Positions 1 through 10,729 of a DNA stretch of 64,000 nucleotides are shown here, piece after piece. The stretch covers positions 23,350,537 to 23,414,536 of the forward strand of contig NC_057791.1 in NCBI RefSeq assembly GCF_014905175.1, given 5' to 3'. Each line of letters opens with the position of its first letter. Position 1 is the stretch's first letter. A model generated the notes under the pieces. The model was not told where the DNA came from. It saw only the letters and a list, made by a program, of their open reading frames with translations, and ran no database searches. The position numbers and the translations under genes are program-made. This stretch comes from Aphidius gifuensis (Eukaryota; Arthropoda; Insecta; Hymenoptera; Braconidae).

Positions 1-126
1 TTTATTTTTTTTTTCGGGAAAATAAATGTCATTTGAATTTCAAACGATAAAAATATAATAAATAGTGCATCTTTGAAACGAAAATTAATTAAATTTTGTC
101 GTTTTTTAATTATTTATAATAAATAC
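1..126 (-). other. Intron 5 of odorant receptor A (runs off the left edge)
   Basis: Intron sequence after the GA|GTATTT donor at 126/125. The next receptor exon (FIELAESS-type in the paralogue) is not in the window. Confidence 0.7.
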
Positions 127-2097
127 TCAATAGTACTGCTATGAAGTTTTATACAATACGTTAAACGTTCGTAAATGTTTTGATTTTTTTCATGTTCTTT
201 AAATGCTTTATCACCTTCAGATAAAACATGCATATTTTCCAACTGATATCTGTTAAAAATATATAATATTTTACTCAAATTAATAAATTTAATAAGTCTT
301 TTAAAAAAATAATATCAAAGAACAGATAAAATTTAAATAAAAGAAACATAAAAATTCCATCGACATCTTGATTAAATTATTTTTAATTTCCTCCTTTCCA
401 CTAATTAGAATGAAAATAAAATCTTCTGACTGTTGAAAATGATCTCACTCATTGTCAAATAATAAACAACATAGTCAGTTTTAATTTTATAATATACTGC
501 TAATTTTAATTGTTTAAATGGACCATTTTTTTTTTACCAATTAAAAATGATATTGTTTAAAATTTAAGATCGCAAATAATGTAAAATTTAGATGATAATA
601 AATTGACAAACTTACGATACAATTGCTGTAAAAATTTATAGAGCTATAATTATTTAACACAACATAAAATTCATTTTATAAAATTATAAAAAAATAAATT
701 TTATAATAAATATTTAAAAAAAGCAATAACAGAAATATAAACTTACCCAACATTCCAGTAGCATGATAAATCCATGAACCAAGAACAGTATTGTAATAAA
801 CAGTCAAAGCAATTGACAATGGAACTGTCATGTATTCATGAATTAATATATGAAAATAATATTCATCTTGATCAACAAAATATTCAGTTTCATAAAGAAA
901 TACACGAGGTCGTGATTCATTTAATGGTGCTATTATATCACACACCAATGGTATTGCAGGTGATGTCATAAATACAAGTGTTATTCCAACCATAGGATAT
1001 GCCTATTTTAAAAACACAAAAAAAAATTAATTTACAAAATAAAAATAGACTTTTTATAATTTCAAAGTTGCTTAAAATAATAATGATAAATTTATATTTT
1101 ATCAAATTTATTTATAACATTTATACATATTATTAAAATTAATTTTTTTATCGAAAAAAAATTTATTTACTGTTCTTCTAAAATTTATCAATTATACACA
1201 AGCTAAATATATAGATGAAAATATTGAAAATAATTATATTTTTAAATAATAAAAATATTGTATTGTTAAGGGCAATTTAATTAATTAAATAAATAAATAA
1301 ATTAATTAATTAAATTAAATAATTAGCATCTTGTAAAATTTGTTGAACTAAAAGGTAGGACATATAAAATTTAAATAATAATTGTTTTTATGATTAGGGC
1401 TGATCTAATATTGACTATTTCTACTTGAAATTTTTTTAAATGACTAATGACTAAATATAAATATTACAAAGTTACATTAGTCTTGATAGGGCTGACGTAA
1501 TCTTGACTATTTCTACTTGATGATTTTTCAAACTGATAATTTAATGATAAAAAAAATACTTGCATAATTATTAATATTCGATCGACCTCTTTTCCAATGA
1601 CCATCCAATATCGCAATTTCATCGCCTGATTTTAAAATATCCCAATCTCGTTTGATAGTTTCAATTAAATATTTAATCTACAATATAAAAAAATTATTTT
1701 ATTTTTATTAAAAATAAACAATTTATACCAATTGAAAATATTTTATTACTTCTTCACCACTTGTACACCAAGATGTCAAATTAATAATTGCCTCAATATG
1801 CACTGCCACCATTGGCATGCATAAAATAAATGCATCAACATCATGACGTGATTCATAAATTTTTATCAACTTTTTTTTTTGTACGAAAAAAAATTAGATA
1901 TAAATTGCATCAAATTATCCTTGTTTTTTAAAAAAGTATATATCATATATTACCTTGGGAATAAGTATGCTGATAACAGCAACGAAACAATAAATTCGCT
2001 TGATATAATTAATTACACCTGACGAATATGGCCACTGACCGTACAATTTTAATATACGTTTACTCAGTAAAAAATCTGGACTCTCTAAAATCGACAT
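127..2097 (-). CDS. Odorant receptor A (7tm_6 family), 3' end outside window
   Basis: Ligand-gated chemosensory channel subunit of the insect odorant receptor family, expected in olfactory neuron membranes with the co-receptor Orco. Exons, read right to left: 1954-2097, 1729-1869, 1564-1677, about 743/747-1002 and 127-249. The last exons lie left of position 1. The start ATG at 2097 aligns with the starts of the two paralogues to the right (MSILESPDF against MELFESPYY). Family-typical pieces are YGQWPYSS near residue 25 and LNESRPRVFLYETEYFVDQD in exon 4. The intron after exon 3 begins GCAAGT, as in the paralogues. The exon 4 donor is odd: the strong GTAAGT site leaves the wrong phase for exon 5, while a weaker GT four bases further restores it. 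The gene may therefore be functional with a shifted donor, or decaying. Family call is firm; integrity is uncertain. Confidence 0.85.
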
Positions 2098-2154
2098 GAC
2101 TGTAGGAGAATAATATTTCAACTGAAATAAAAATTGAAGAAAAAAAAAAATGAT

Positions 2155-2350
2155 TCAATATTTTTGATGATTTAATCTTTTTGATGACATAATCCATTTG
2201 ATGATTTAATTCATTTGATGATTAAATCCATTTGATAATTTAATCCATTTGATGATTTTATATTTTTTGATGTTTTCAATGTTTTTGATGACTTTATATC
2301 GTTTGATATTTTCATGTCTTTGATGTTTCAATTTTTTTCATGATTCCATA
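2155..2350. repeat. Degenerate minisatellite, TTTGATGATTTAATCCA-type units
   Basis: About nine to ten diverged units of roughly 18-22 bp built around 'ttTGATGattta', directly upstream of odorant receptor A. Units are clean in the middle (2190-2260) and decay toward both ends. Confidence 0.8.
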
Positions 2351-2359
2351 TTTTCAATG

Positions 2360-3000
2360 ACTTGTAGAAGGGTTAAAAAAGGGGTAGAAAAAAAAAAAAA
2401 TTCAAGTCATTGCATGATACTGTGCAATTAAAAGTAGGGATAGCATTTTTTTTTTTTATTATGAAATTTACTGTGTGTTTCACGAATTGCTTTGATTAAG
2501 TATTCTTTTTATTTTTCATATTTCACGTGTATAACAGTGCAGTAGGGTTGTGTCATTTGGTGGGGTTGTACATGCGATGGGGAAGATTCTCCCCTTGCTA
2601 CTCTATACCTCTATACCTGGCTTATGTACAAGCAAGTGTGTATAATAAAACTGGAAGGGTTGACAACACAGGTAACCAACCAGTAAAACTTGTGTGGGGG
2701 GTATAGCAACTCTCTGGATAATATTACTTGCCAGTACTATTTCTGCTTCGTTATCGTAAACATTATTTTTATCTTACTTAAATATAAACTCGTTGGAAAA
2801 TATATATTTTTACATAGTGCTTATAGTATTTTATATCTTTTTTTATCAACAAAGTTAATTAGAGTTCAACAGAGTAGGTCAGTTGAGCAAGTTTTATCTA
2901 GGCTCAAGGTTACTATATCAAATTTTTTCAAATTTTTAATTTTTATATTTAAAATTAATTTATTATTAATAAATAATTAATCAATATTGATTAATAAATA
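2360..3000. other. Intergenic sequence between receptors A and B
   Basis: AT-rich with poly-A/T runs. The stretch 2520-2700 is somewhat richer in G. A 96-codon frame at 2690-2980 is hydrophobic, low complexity and without family signature, so it is not called as a gene. Confidence 0.6.
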
Positions 3001-3101
3001 TACCCAGGTAGAAATAAGAGTCAATTTTTTGACTCTTCATATCAAATTAACGTGTGAAGTCAAAAAGTGACCTCAAATTGACTCTAATTTCTACCTGGGT
3101 A
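3001..3101. mobile_element. Short MITE-like palindromic element with TA target duplication
   Basis: About 97 bp (3003-3099) bounded by terminal inverted repeats starting CCCAGGTAGAAAT and ending ATTTCTACCTGGG, matching over about 24 bp with one mismatch. It is flanked on both sides by TA, as expected for Tc1/mariner-type insertion. The interior repeats GAGTCAA/TTGACTC in both orientations. There is no coding capacity, so it would be non-autonomous. Confidence 0.8.
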
Positions 3102-3224
3102 ATTAATTTTCTTTTAACAATTTATTTTTAAAAAAAAAAACAATCAGTGTGAAAATAAATTATTAGTGAGTCGAATCATCTATTCTTTCTTTCTGTTAAC
3201 TGAAAAAAACGAAGAGCTATTCAT

Positions 3225-3625
3225 CGCCGGGATTAGTGACACCACGACTACGAAATGTAGTCAAAAAAAAACCACAAGTACTACACTTACTACACCTTAT
3301 ACATAATGATGACTACACTATTTATTACATTTCAACTATATTTTTTAAGTTTTTTATTAAGTTTAAGAATATTTCTTTTCACATTTCTCCGCGCTAGTAT
3401 TTTTCGGAGAAAAAAAATTCTCTCCTCATTTCTCCGCATCGGTCAACATAGGAAAAAATCGGAGTAATCACGGAGAAATTCAAAGTAATCGCGAAGAAAT
3501 TCGGGAAAATATTTTCACAAAAGTTTTAGTGGAAAAAGTATAAATACTACATAACTAAACGTGACTACACCTTGACTACATGCTACTACACCATGACTAC
3601 ATTCAGAATGACACCATGACTACAC
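3225..3625. repeat. Composite repeat: TGACTACAC units flanking a TTCTCCGC/CGGAGAAA palindromic core
   Basis: Many copies of 'gactaca(c)' occur at 3235-3320 and 3540-3620. Between them lies a core (3383-3515) with TTTCTCCGCG and CGGAGAAA words in inverted arrangement. The core is shared with repeats next to the GST gene at 13140-13310 and 14055-14395. Probably the remnant of a non-autonomous mobile element. Confidence 0.6.
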
Positions 3626-3784
3626 CAATTAATAGTCCCTCGAAAAAAAAGCTATTTTATTAAATAATTATACTTTTAAAAAAGTTTTTATTTCACAATA
3701 TATATATTTGAACAGAAAAATACATTTTTTTTTTTTTTATATCATTAATATTACATGGACAACGTGGATTAATTTTGTTTTTTT

Positions 3785-6097
3785 TTAACGAGCGGAATTT
3801 AAAACAGTAAAAAGAGACATTGCTTTTTTTAAAACATCAGAAAAACTATCCATACTCATTATGTACAATTTTCCTATTAAAAAAAATAAAAATATTAATA
3901 AATAAGATAGATTTTATTAATAATTAATTTTTTTTACCTGCAGTCATCTAAAAAATAATAATTATTATTAAATTAAAATTATTAAATTAATTTTTTAAAA
4001 ATTTTTTATAATTTACCTGACACGGTTTTTTACTTCTCATCATTATTGGAATTAATAATTTTTGATAATTTATTGGTAAAGTATACCACTCATTATCATA
4101 ACTAAATAAAAAATAAATTTTAATTTCTAGCTTATTGACTATTTTAAAAAATAGACAAAAATAATTACCAGGCTCTGTGTACAGATGCACTTCCTTGAAT
4201 AAGTTGATTACCCAAAAAACTGATATAATATAAATGAAAAATTCCACCCAATGTGAACGCCATGTATCGTGATGCTTCACTCGGTTTATCAATTTTCATA
4301 ACTGACTATTTTATTGTAAATTTAACATTAACACTTCACACTAACAATTCATATTTTTTTTAATTAATTTATTTACTCACAACTATCCCTGTGACTGTTA
4401 TCACAACTGTATTTAATCCAGCAACAAATAATAATGCAAGTGTCGTTGATGATTCAGCCAATTCAATAAATCTAAAAATTATTTTTAAAAACAATCAATA
4501 AATTAATTAACTGTGTCTTAATATTTTTTTAATTTTACAACTCACTCAATAGTGCTGCTATGAATTTTTATACAATATTTTAAACGATTAAAAATACTTT
4601 TATGTTTATCAATAGTACTTTTCATTTGATCTGTTTCAGATAATACATGAATATTTTTTAAATGTTTGCTGTTAATAAATAAATTAATTTAGAACAAGAA
4701 AAAACAATTTTTATTAATTAAAATTTCAATATAATTAATAGACACTTTTTTATGAATTTGCAGCCGAACAAATTGGTTTTTTTTTTCGATGGAAATACAG
4801 AGAATAACAGTTAAAATTTATACCAATTTGTAGGCTGTCGAAATTCGTAAATCATAAAAGTTATTAGCTAAATTTACATCTAGTTTAAAAAAATAATAAA
4901 CTCACCTGACTATTGCAAACATTCCATTTGCAAAACTGATATAACACGCAAGCATATTGTCAAAATAAATAATGACACCAACAGATAATGGCACTGTCAA
5001 ATATGCATGTATTAATATTTCTTTATAATAATCATCTTGATCAACAAAATACTCAGTTTTGTATAAATATATTTTTGGTCTTGTTTCATTCAATGGATTT
5101 ATTTTATCTAATAATTTTGGAAGTCCAGCTGTTGCTAAGTACACACCCATCACACCAAATAGCGCAATGGCCTTTTGATTTTTATTCAAAAATAAATATT
5201 AAATTTTTTTTTTATTAAATTTTAATTAATAATTATATACTTGCATATAATCTTGTTGTAACTTGTCCACGTTTTGCATAATAATCAAGTAATTTACGAT
5301 CTTCAATTGACGTTATTTCCTTCCATTGTTTTTCCATCATGATTATTAATTTTTTCATCTAAATTATCTGAATAATTATTTATTCGTAGTTAAAAAAAAA
5401 TACAATTATTAATTCAAACAAAATTTTTGCTTACTTCGCTTGATGTAAATGTCCATGCTACAAATTTTGTTTGTGATACAAAATGAGTTGCAATCATTGG
5501 TAAACATTCAATCGTTTCATCAATATCACCAAATGATTCTATGAATTTAATCATCTTGAAAAAACACAATAAAAAATTATTTGTTTATATCGAATTTAGT
5601 AAAAAATTATTTGAGTGCATTTTAAAAAATTCCACGACAAAAAAAAATTTCAAAAAAAAACAAATTTTGACAAAAAATTCACGATAAAAAAAATTGAAAT
5701 AAAAAAATTCAGACAAAAAAAATCTAGCGGCCATATTATACTTATAAAAAAAAAAAATAATTCATATGAAATATTAAATTTATCATTTAAAAAAAAAAAA
5801 AATTTACTATGACGTGATTTTTTTTTTTTTTAAATTATTTTTGTCATGATTGTTTTTGTCGGAATTTTTTTTGTCGCGGCTTTTTTTGTCAAGTTTTTTT
5901 TTGAAAATTTTTAATTGACATGTAACCTTTTAAATATATTTTTTAAATTTTACCTTTGGTGTTAATATACTTAATAAAATTGTGTAAATAATTATTCGAT
6001 GACATCGAGTACGAAATTTTGAATAAAAAGGCCATTGGCCATAAATTTGTAATGCACGTTTATTTGTACGATAATACACACTTTCCCAAACCTCCAT
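3785..6097 (-). CDS. Odorant receptor B (7tm_6 family), complete
   Basis: Insect odorant receptor of 392 residues, a usual family length, expected to form ligand-gated cation channels with Orco. Exons: 5954-6097, 5435-5554, 5245-5358, 4906-5171, 4546-4668, 4381-4471, 4169-4305, 4017-4101, 3938-3947 and 3785-3873; they sum to an exact open frame (1179 nt). Start MEVWESVYYR at 6097. Diagnostic parts are LNETRPKIYLYKTEYFVDQD in exon 4, FIELAESS at the start of exon 6, NEWYTLPINYQKLLIPIMMR in exon 8, and C-terminal TAGKLYIMSMDSF followed by LFTVL, the classic end of the family. Intron 3 uses a GC donor (TAT|GCAAGT). A 10-nt micro-exon encodes MTAG and is required for frame. Same orientation as its two neighbours, so a tandem duplicate. 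No frameshift seen; ligand unknown. Confidence 0.94.
3938..3947 (-). CDS. 10-nt micro-exon of odorant receptor B
   Basis: ATGACTGCAG lies between a TTTTAG acceptor and a GTAAAA donor and supplies Met-Thr-Ala-Gly of the conserved TAGK motif. Skipping it would break the frame between exons 8 and 10. In receptor C the same residues sit in a 48-nt exon. Confidence 0.8.
5628..5905. repeat. Poly-purine/poly-pyrimidine inverted repeat in intron 1 of receptor B
   Basis: The left half repeats 'gACAAAAAAA' units and the right half repeats 'TTTTTTTGTCg' units, so the two halves are roughly complementary and could form a long imperfect hairpin. A lysine-rich open frame here is a by-product of the A runs. 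Confidence 0.6.
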
Positions 6098-6109
6098 TAT
6101 CACAAACAT

Positions 6110-6620
6110 TTAAAGTACCATGTCTAGAGTTTTAAAATATTATATTCATTATTATTATTATTATTTGGAAAACAAATTTTAAGTACTGAAGAATCGATTG
6201 AATTGAATATGCTCTGTATGAGGGTTTTTTTACTGGGAACGTCAATTTTAATCGAAAAGACAATTACACCTGTCGCGACAACTTATTTCTATGGAAGGGT
6301 ATTTATTATTAATTAAAGCCTGTTGTTCTTTGAAGCTTTATTTCTTTATATTTTTTTTTATTCTAACAAAGGATTATGTGGAAAAAAAAATGAATGAATC
6401 GACAGTAGAAATTTTCTTTACACGAGGCTAATTTGTTTTTTTTTTTTTTTAATTTATAATTGTACAAAAATATTACACAATTATATGTTTTACACTGAAG
6501 ACAAGACAAAGTTTAGATATACACAAAAATATATCAAGATTATTAATTTTTTTTTAGTGAAATTTACTGCACAATATTAATGATAAAAATATATAAATTT
6601 ATATTGCTGAATATTTTTGA
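6110..6620. other. Intergenic sequence between receptors B and C
   Basis: AT-rich with T runs at 6430-6450. No gene signal. It should hold the promoter of receptor B and the 3' UTR of receptor C, but no specific site is recognised. Confidence 0.5.
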
Positions 6621-6629
6621 TAGACTTTT

Positions 6630-9124
6630 TTAGAGAGACGATTTTAAAAGTGTGAAAAGAGACATGGCTTTTTTTAAACCCTTGAAAAATTGGAAAAAAT
6701 AATTAGTATTAATTGAAAATTAATTTATGGATTATTTAAATAATTTAGCTAACTTACATCACCGAAACTTTCGTTACAAAGAGTGTAAAATTTCCCAGCT
6801 GTTATCTAAAAATAAAAAAAAAAATATTATATAAATTTGATTAAAAAATAATTATATAAATTTATTTATTTATTTATAAATTTGATAAAAAGTGTTGATT
6901 ACTTTTGCTGGTTTTTTACTTCTCATCATGATGATAATTATTAATTTCCGGTAAGTTGGTGGCAGTGTGTACCATTCACAAAAATAACTGAAATTTTTTT
7001 CGACGATATTATAAATTATGTATACATAAAAAATTAATTTATGTATAAAATTAATTTTTGTTAGTTTGACTTACGAAGCTTTGTGTACAGCTTCACTTTC
7101 TTGGATGAGTAAATTTCCCTGGGAACTTATGTAATATAAATGTGAAATTCCACCGAAGGCAAATGCCATGAAACGAGCAGCTTCATTTGGATCATTGAGT
7201 TTCATCACAGACTATATTAATTTGCAAATGAAAAAGTAATTGATTATCACTAAAAAAATTATTCTTTTTTTTTTTTTTTAAATTGGAAATTATGGGTAAA
7301 TTAACTTACAACAATTCCAGTGACTGTTATGATCACTGTACTAAAACCAATCACAAAAATTAACGCAGTTGAAACTGATGACTCTACCAATTTTACAAAT
7401 CTAAATATAGAAAAAAAAATACGTTAATAATTTATTAGAATAGTCGGGGATAAGATCAACTTACTCGAGTGTATTATTGTGAATTTTAGCACAGTATATT
7501 ATTCGTTTATGGAGACGTTGATTTTTTTCGAAATTATTTTTTTCGGTATATGGTTCGGTGTCAATATGAAGTCTCTTTAAATTTGCACTGAAAGAAAATT
7601 ACTTTTAAATCAAAATTTATAAAAAAAGTTGAGTTCAAAAATAAAAAATTGTTCAAAATAAACAACACAATTTTTGCCTTTATATTTAGAAAAAAATGAA
7701 AGAAAAAATTGTCTTGTTTGTTTTGAGAGAGAGGAGCAATTTTTGTATTTTATGCAATTTGTTAAACAACAATTAAATGGATTCAAATTGAATTTAAATT
7801 TGCCAAAACAGCTCTAATCATTTGACTTGCCTGAAGAGTCAAAAAAAATCTCAAAAAAAATTTAAAAAATTTGGAACCACATAAAAAAAAAAATTACTAT
7901 TTGATGATTTTAAATTCTAAAAAAAAAACTTTATGTAATAATGTTATAGAAATTTTATCTATTATCATTTGACTGACACTTTTAGTCTCTTTTTAAAAAC
8001 AATTAAATTTTTTTTTCTATACGTAATAGAATTAACGGTAACGCCATTGGCACCGAATACGGGGAAATTTACGGAGAGATTTATACAGGTTACGGTAGAA
8101 CTTACGGTAAACATAGCCACCACTGTGTATGTAGAACTGATTCCATTGTACCCGTAAATGTCTCCGTATTTCTTGTAAATTTCCCCGTATCTGTGCTAAT
8201 ATAACGATTTCGTAAAATTATACACAAAACACAATTAGAAAGACTTTAACAAAACCTACCTGACAACTGCCAAACACCCACAAATATGGCTTACATAACA
8301 CGCCAACATATTATCAAAAAAAATAATAACACCTACACTTATTGGCACTGTTAAATATCCATGCAATAATATTTGATAATAATATTTATCCTGATCCACG
8401 AAATATTCAGTTTCATATAAAAACACATGATTTCTTGACTCATTCAATGGTTTAACAATGTCCAAAAATTTTGGTACAACAGCTGATAAAAAATACACTC
8501 CAACAACACCAAATATCGCTGCAGCCTAAAAATTATCCTCAATCATAATTTTACATGTGAAAAAATTAATAATTAATAAAAATACTTGCATAAATTCTCA
8601 TTGATAATTTTCCACGTTCAGCAAATTCAACGAGTAATTTTTTATCCTCTTTTGATTTAATGTCATTCCAATTTTTTTGCATAATAATAAATAATTTTTT
8701 CATCTAAATTTAATAACTGAATATTCATTAATTAATTTTATAATTATTAATATTTAATTTATAATTTAATTACTTTATTTCGTGTAAATGTCCAGCAAAT
8801 AAATTTTGTATGAGTCAAAAGATGAGTTACAATCATTGGTAAACACTCAATGATTTCTTCAAAATCATTGTCATTAATTGCCTCTGTAATTTTAATAATC
8901 TTTTATAATTAATTTAAGTTTAATTGTTTTTTTTATTATTGTAAAATTGCTATTATTTTAATTTTTATTTTTCTGGTTACCTTTGGTGTAAATATACTCA
9001 ATAAAATTGTGTACATGATAATTTGATGATAACGATTTTTAATTAATGAATTAAAAGGCCAATGACCGTAAAATTGTAATGACCTTTTATTCATTCGATA
9101 GTATGGGCTCTCGAATAACTCCAT
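6630..9124 (-). CDS. Odorant receptor C (7tm_6 family), complete
   Basis: Insect odorant receptor of 394 residues. Exons: 8981-9124, 8774-8899, 8590-8703, 8260-8525, 7465-7587, 7310-7400, 7075-7211, 6903-6987, 6758-6805 and 6630-6680 (1185 nt, frame closed). Start MELFESPYYRMNKR at 9124. Landmarks: LNESRNHVFLYETEYFVDQD in exon 4, FVKLVESS in exon 6, CEWYTLPPTYRKL in exon 8, and ITAGKFYTL with C-terminal AMSLFTLL. Exons 1, 3, 4, 5, 6, 7 and 8 have the same lengths as in receptor B, confirming recent paralogy. Intron 3 again has a GC donor. The last intron lies before GLKKAM, unlike receptor B, where an intron splits the TAGK motif. Intron 4 carries an inverted-repeat element at 8057-8190. No frameshift; ligand unknown. 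Confidence 0.94.
8057..8190. mobile_element. Inverted-repeat element inside intron 4 of receptor C
   Basis: ATACGGGGAAATTTAC at 8057-8072 is matched exactly in inverse at 8175-8190. A second pair (ACGGAGA / TCTCCGT) lies just inside. The interior has ACGGTA words. Size about 134 bp, GC-richer than the surrounding intron and without coding capacity. A clear target duplication was not found. Confidence 0.6.
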
Positions 9125-9546
9125 TATTCCAACGAGAAAATATCAAGACTGTTTTTTTAAACACAACAAATAGTAGTAAACAATATTTCTTTATTAATTA
9201 TTTTTTTTTCCCTCTTCTTTTCTTTCTTTTTTTATCCCTCTTTTTGGCTCTTTGCTGAGAAGTGATGCATTTAATATGCATTGTGAAGTTTTTGTTCATT
9301 TAAAGTAACGACAGCTGTTTATTAATTTTTTATGATAACATGGCGACTCTTTGATGACATTGTTCCCCTAACTCTTTTTCAATGAATTTATTTTTTCTTT
9401 TTATTTTCGCGTTATACACTGTTTTTATGGCAATACTGTGAATATTATTTTCAAACAGAAAAATAAGTATTCACGATAATGTAGTTAAATAGAAAAAAAA
9501 AACAAAAAATAATATTCGATTTTTTTTTTTTTTGTGACTGTTAATT
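9125..9546. other. Intergenic: upstream of receptor C, 3' side of the SPATA17-like gene
   Basis: AT-rich, with pyrimidine-rich runs at 9200-9250 on the plus strand. No recognised site. Confidence 0.5.
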
Positions 9547-10655
9547 TTATTTGTATAATATATTTTTTAGATAGAGCTCTATGTCTTGTTGGTATTCTAC
9601 CAGTTGATGTTGAAAAAATTCTTCAATACTTTGTGTTATATTTTCTTTATTTTTTATGAAATTAGTGTATCTGAAATTTCGTATTGCGTTTTCGATTTGT
9701 GATGATTTTTTACTTATTACACCGGGATGAATTTTTGTGCCAACTAGATAATGTGCCTGGTTAAAGATAAATTAAAAATAAAATTTTGTAAATTGATAAT
9801 TATTATTATTAAAACCTTTAACAGCATGAGAATAAATATTTTTCTTTTTTCAGATTCAATTTTAGTTTGTTGATCGTTAATTTCTTTTTCTCGAAATCTA
9901 AAAAATATTTAATGGATAATTTTTTTAATATAATAAATACTTGATGAATTTTTGTAATTAATTTTGTAACCTTTTCATTTTTTCTAATGCTTCTTTATTT
10001 TTTTCGTAAATAAATTTAGTATATCTATGTATTTTTGGTAAATCTATGCCATTTTTTCGCTGCCAATAACCTCGCCACAGTGCTTGAATTTTAATTGCAC
10101 ATTTATTTGTATAATTTTTAAGTTCTAAAGCTTGTTGTTTTTTTTTTAAAGCAATTTTTGTGTTTAATTCACGTCTAATTATACTCGCTGCATTTATTTT
10201 CTTCTCGCAAATATCCCTGATTATTTTACGAAACCACAACTTGATGAAATAAAAATATTAAAATTAATTACAAAATGATTGAAAACAATTTTTATTTTAT
10301 CATTAAACTACCGAAAAATTGAATTAAATTCAACTTGATAATGAGGAAAAAAAAAAACAATAATTACATTTTGTGTTATTATTTTTTTCTGAATTTAATA
10401 ATATCTGGCAAAATAAAAATCATATCAACGAGGGATTAGTCAGGGTTATCTGTCAGATTCAATAACCTATTGACGTCATATTTTTCAAGTCAATAATTTT
10501 GACACACTGATAATTTTTGTAAAATAATTTATTATATTTAATACTTAAAATAAATTTTAATTAACCTGAATTTTTTTTGCCGATTCAAAACGACTTGTTG
10601 CATGCCGATCAACTTGAGTAAGTAAATTTTCAATTTCATCATAAATAAATTCCAT
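9547..10655 (-). CDS. SPATA17: SPATA17-like IQ-motif protein
   Basis: Predicted calmodulin-binding, cilium/sperm-associated protein. Four exons: 10566-10655, 9971-10239, 9816-9897 and 9547-9756, giving 216 residues with all phases consistent. Start MEFIYDEIENLL at 10655. Two IQ motifs are visible: IQLWFRKIIR at about residues 29-38, created across the exon 1/2 junction, and IKIQALWRGYWQRK at about 79-92. They are followed by a helical lysine/glutamate-rich stretch (KNKEALEKM). The segment HYLVGTKIHPGV near residue 150 resembles the HYLLSTKQIPGI segment of vertebrate SPATA17. The protein is shorter than the vertebrate one (about 360 residues) and lacks its C-terminal part. The start lies 74 bp from the stop of the upstream SNARE gene, so their transcripts are closely packed or overlap. 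Confidence 0.75.
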
Positions 10656-10729
10656 AAAAAAATATTAATTTTGTTGTAAAATAATCATCAAAAATTTCTG
10701 AGATTTTTGTAATTTTTTTTTTCTTTTTA

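Noticed and set aside
774..971. Plus-strand 65-codon frame over receptor A exon 4
   Set aside because: Antisense shadow of the receptor exon; same for 4988-5218 over receptor B.
5615..5812. Lysine-rich 65-codon frame
   Set aside because: Produced by A-run repeats inside receptor B intron 1.
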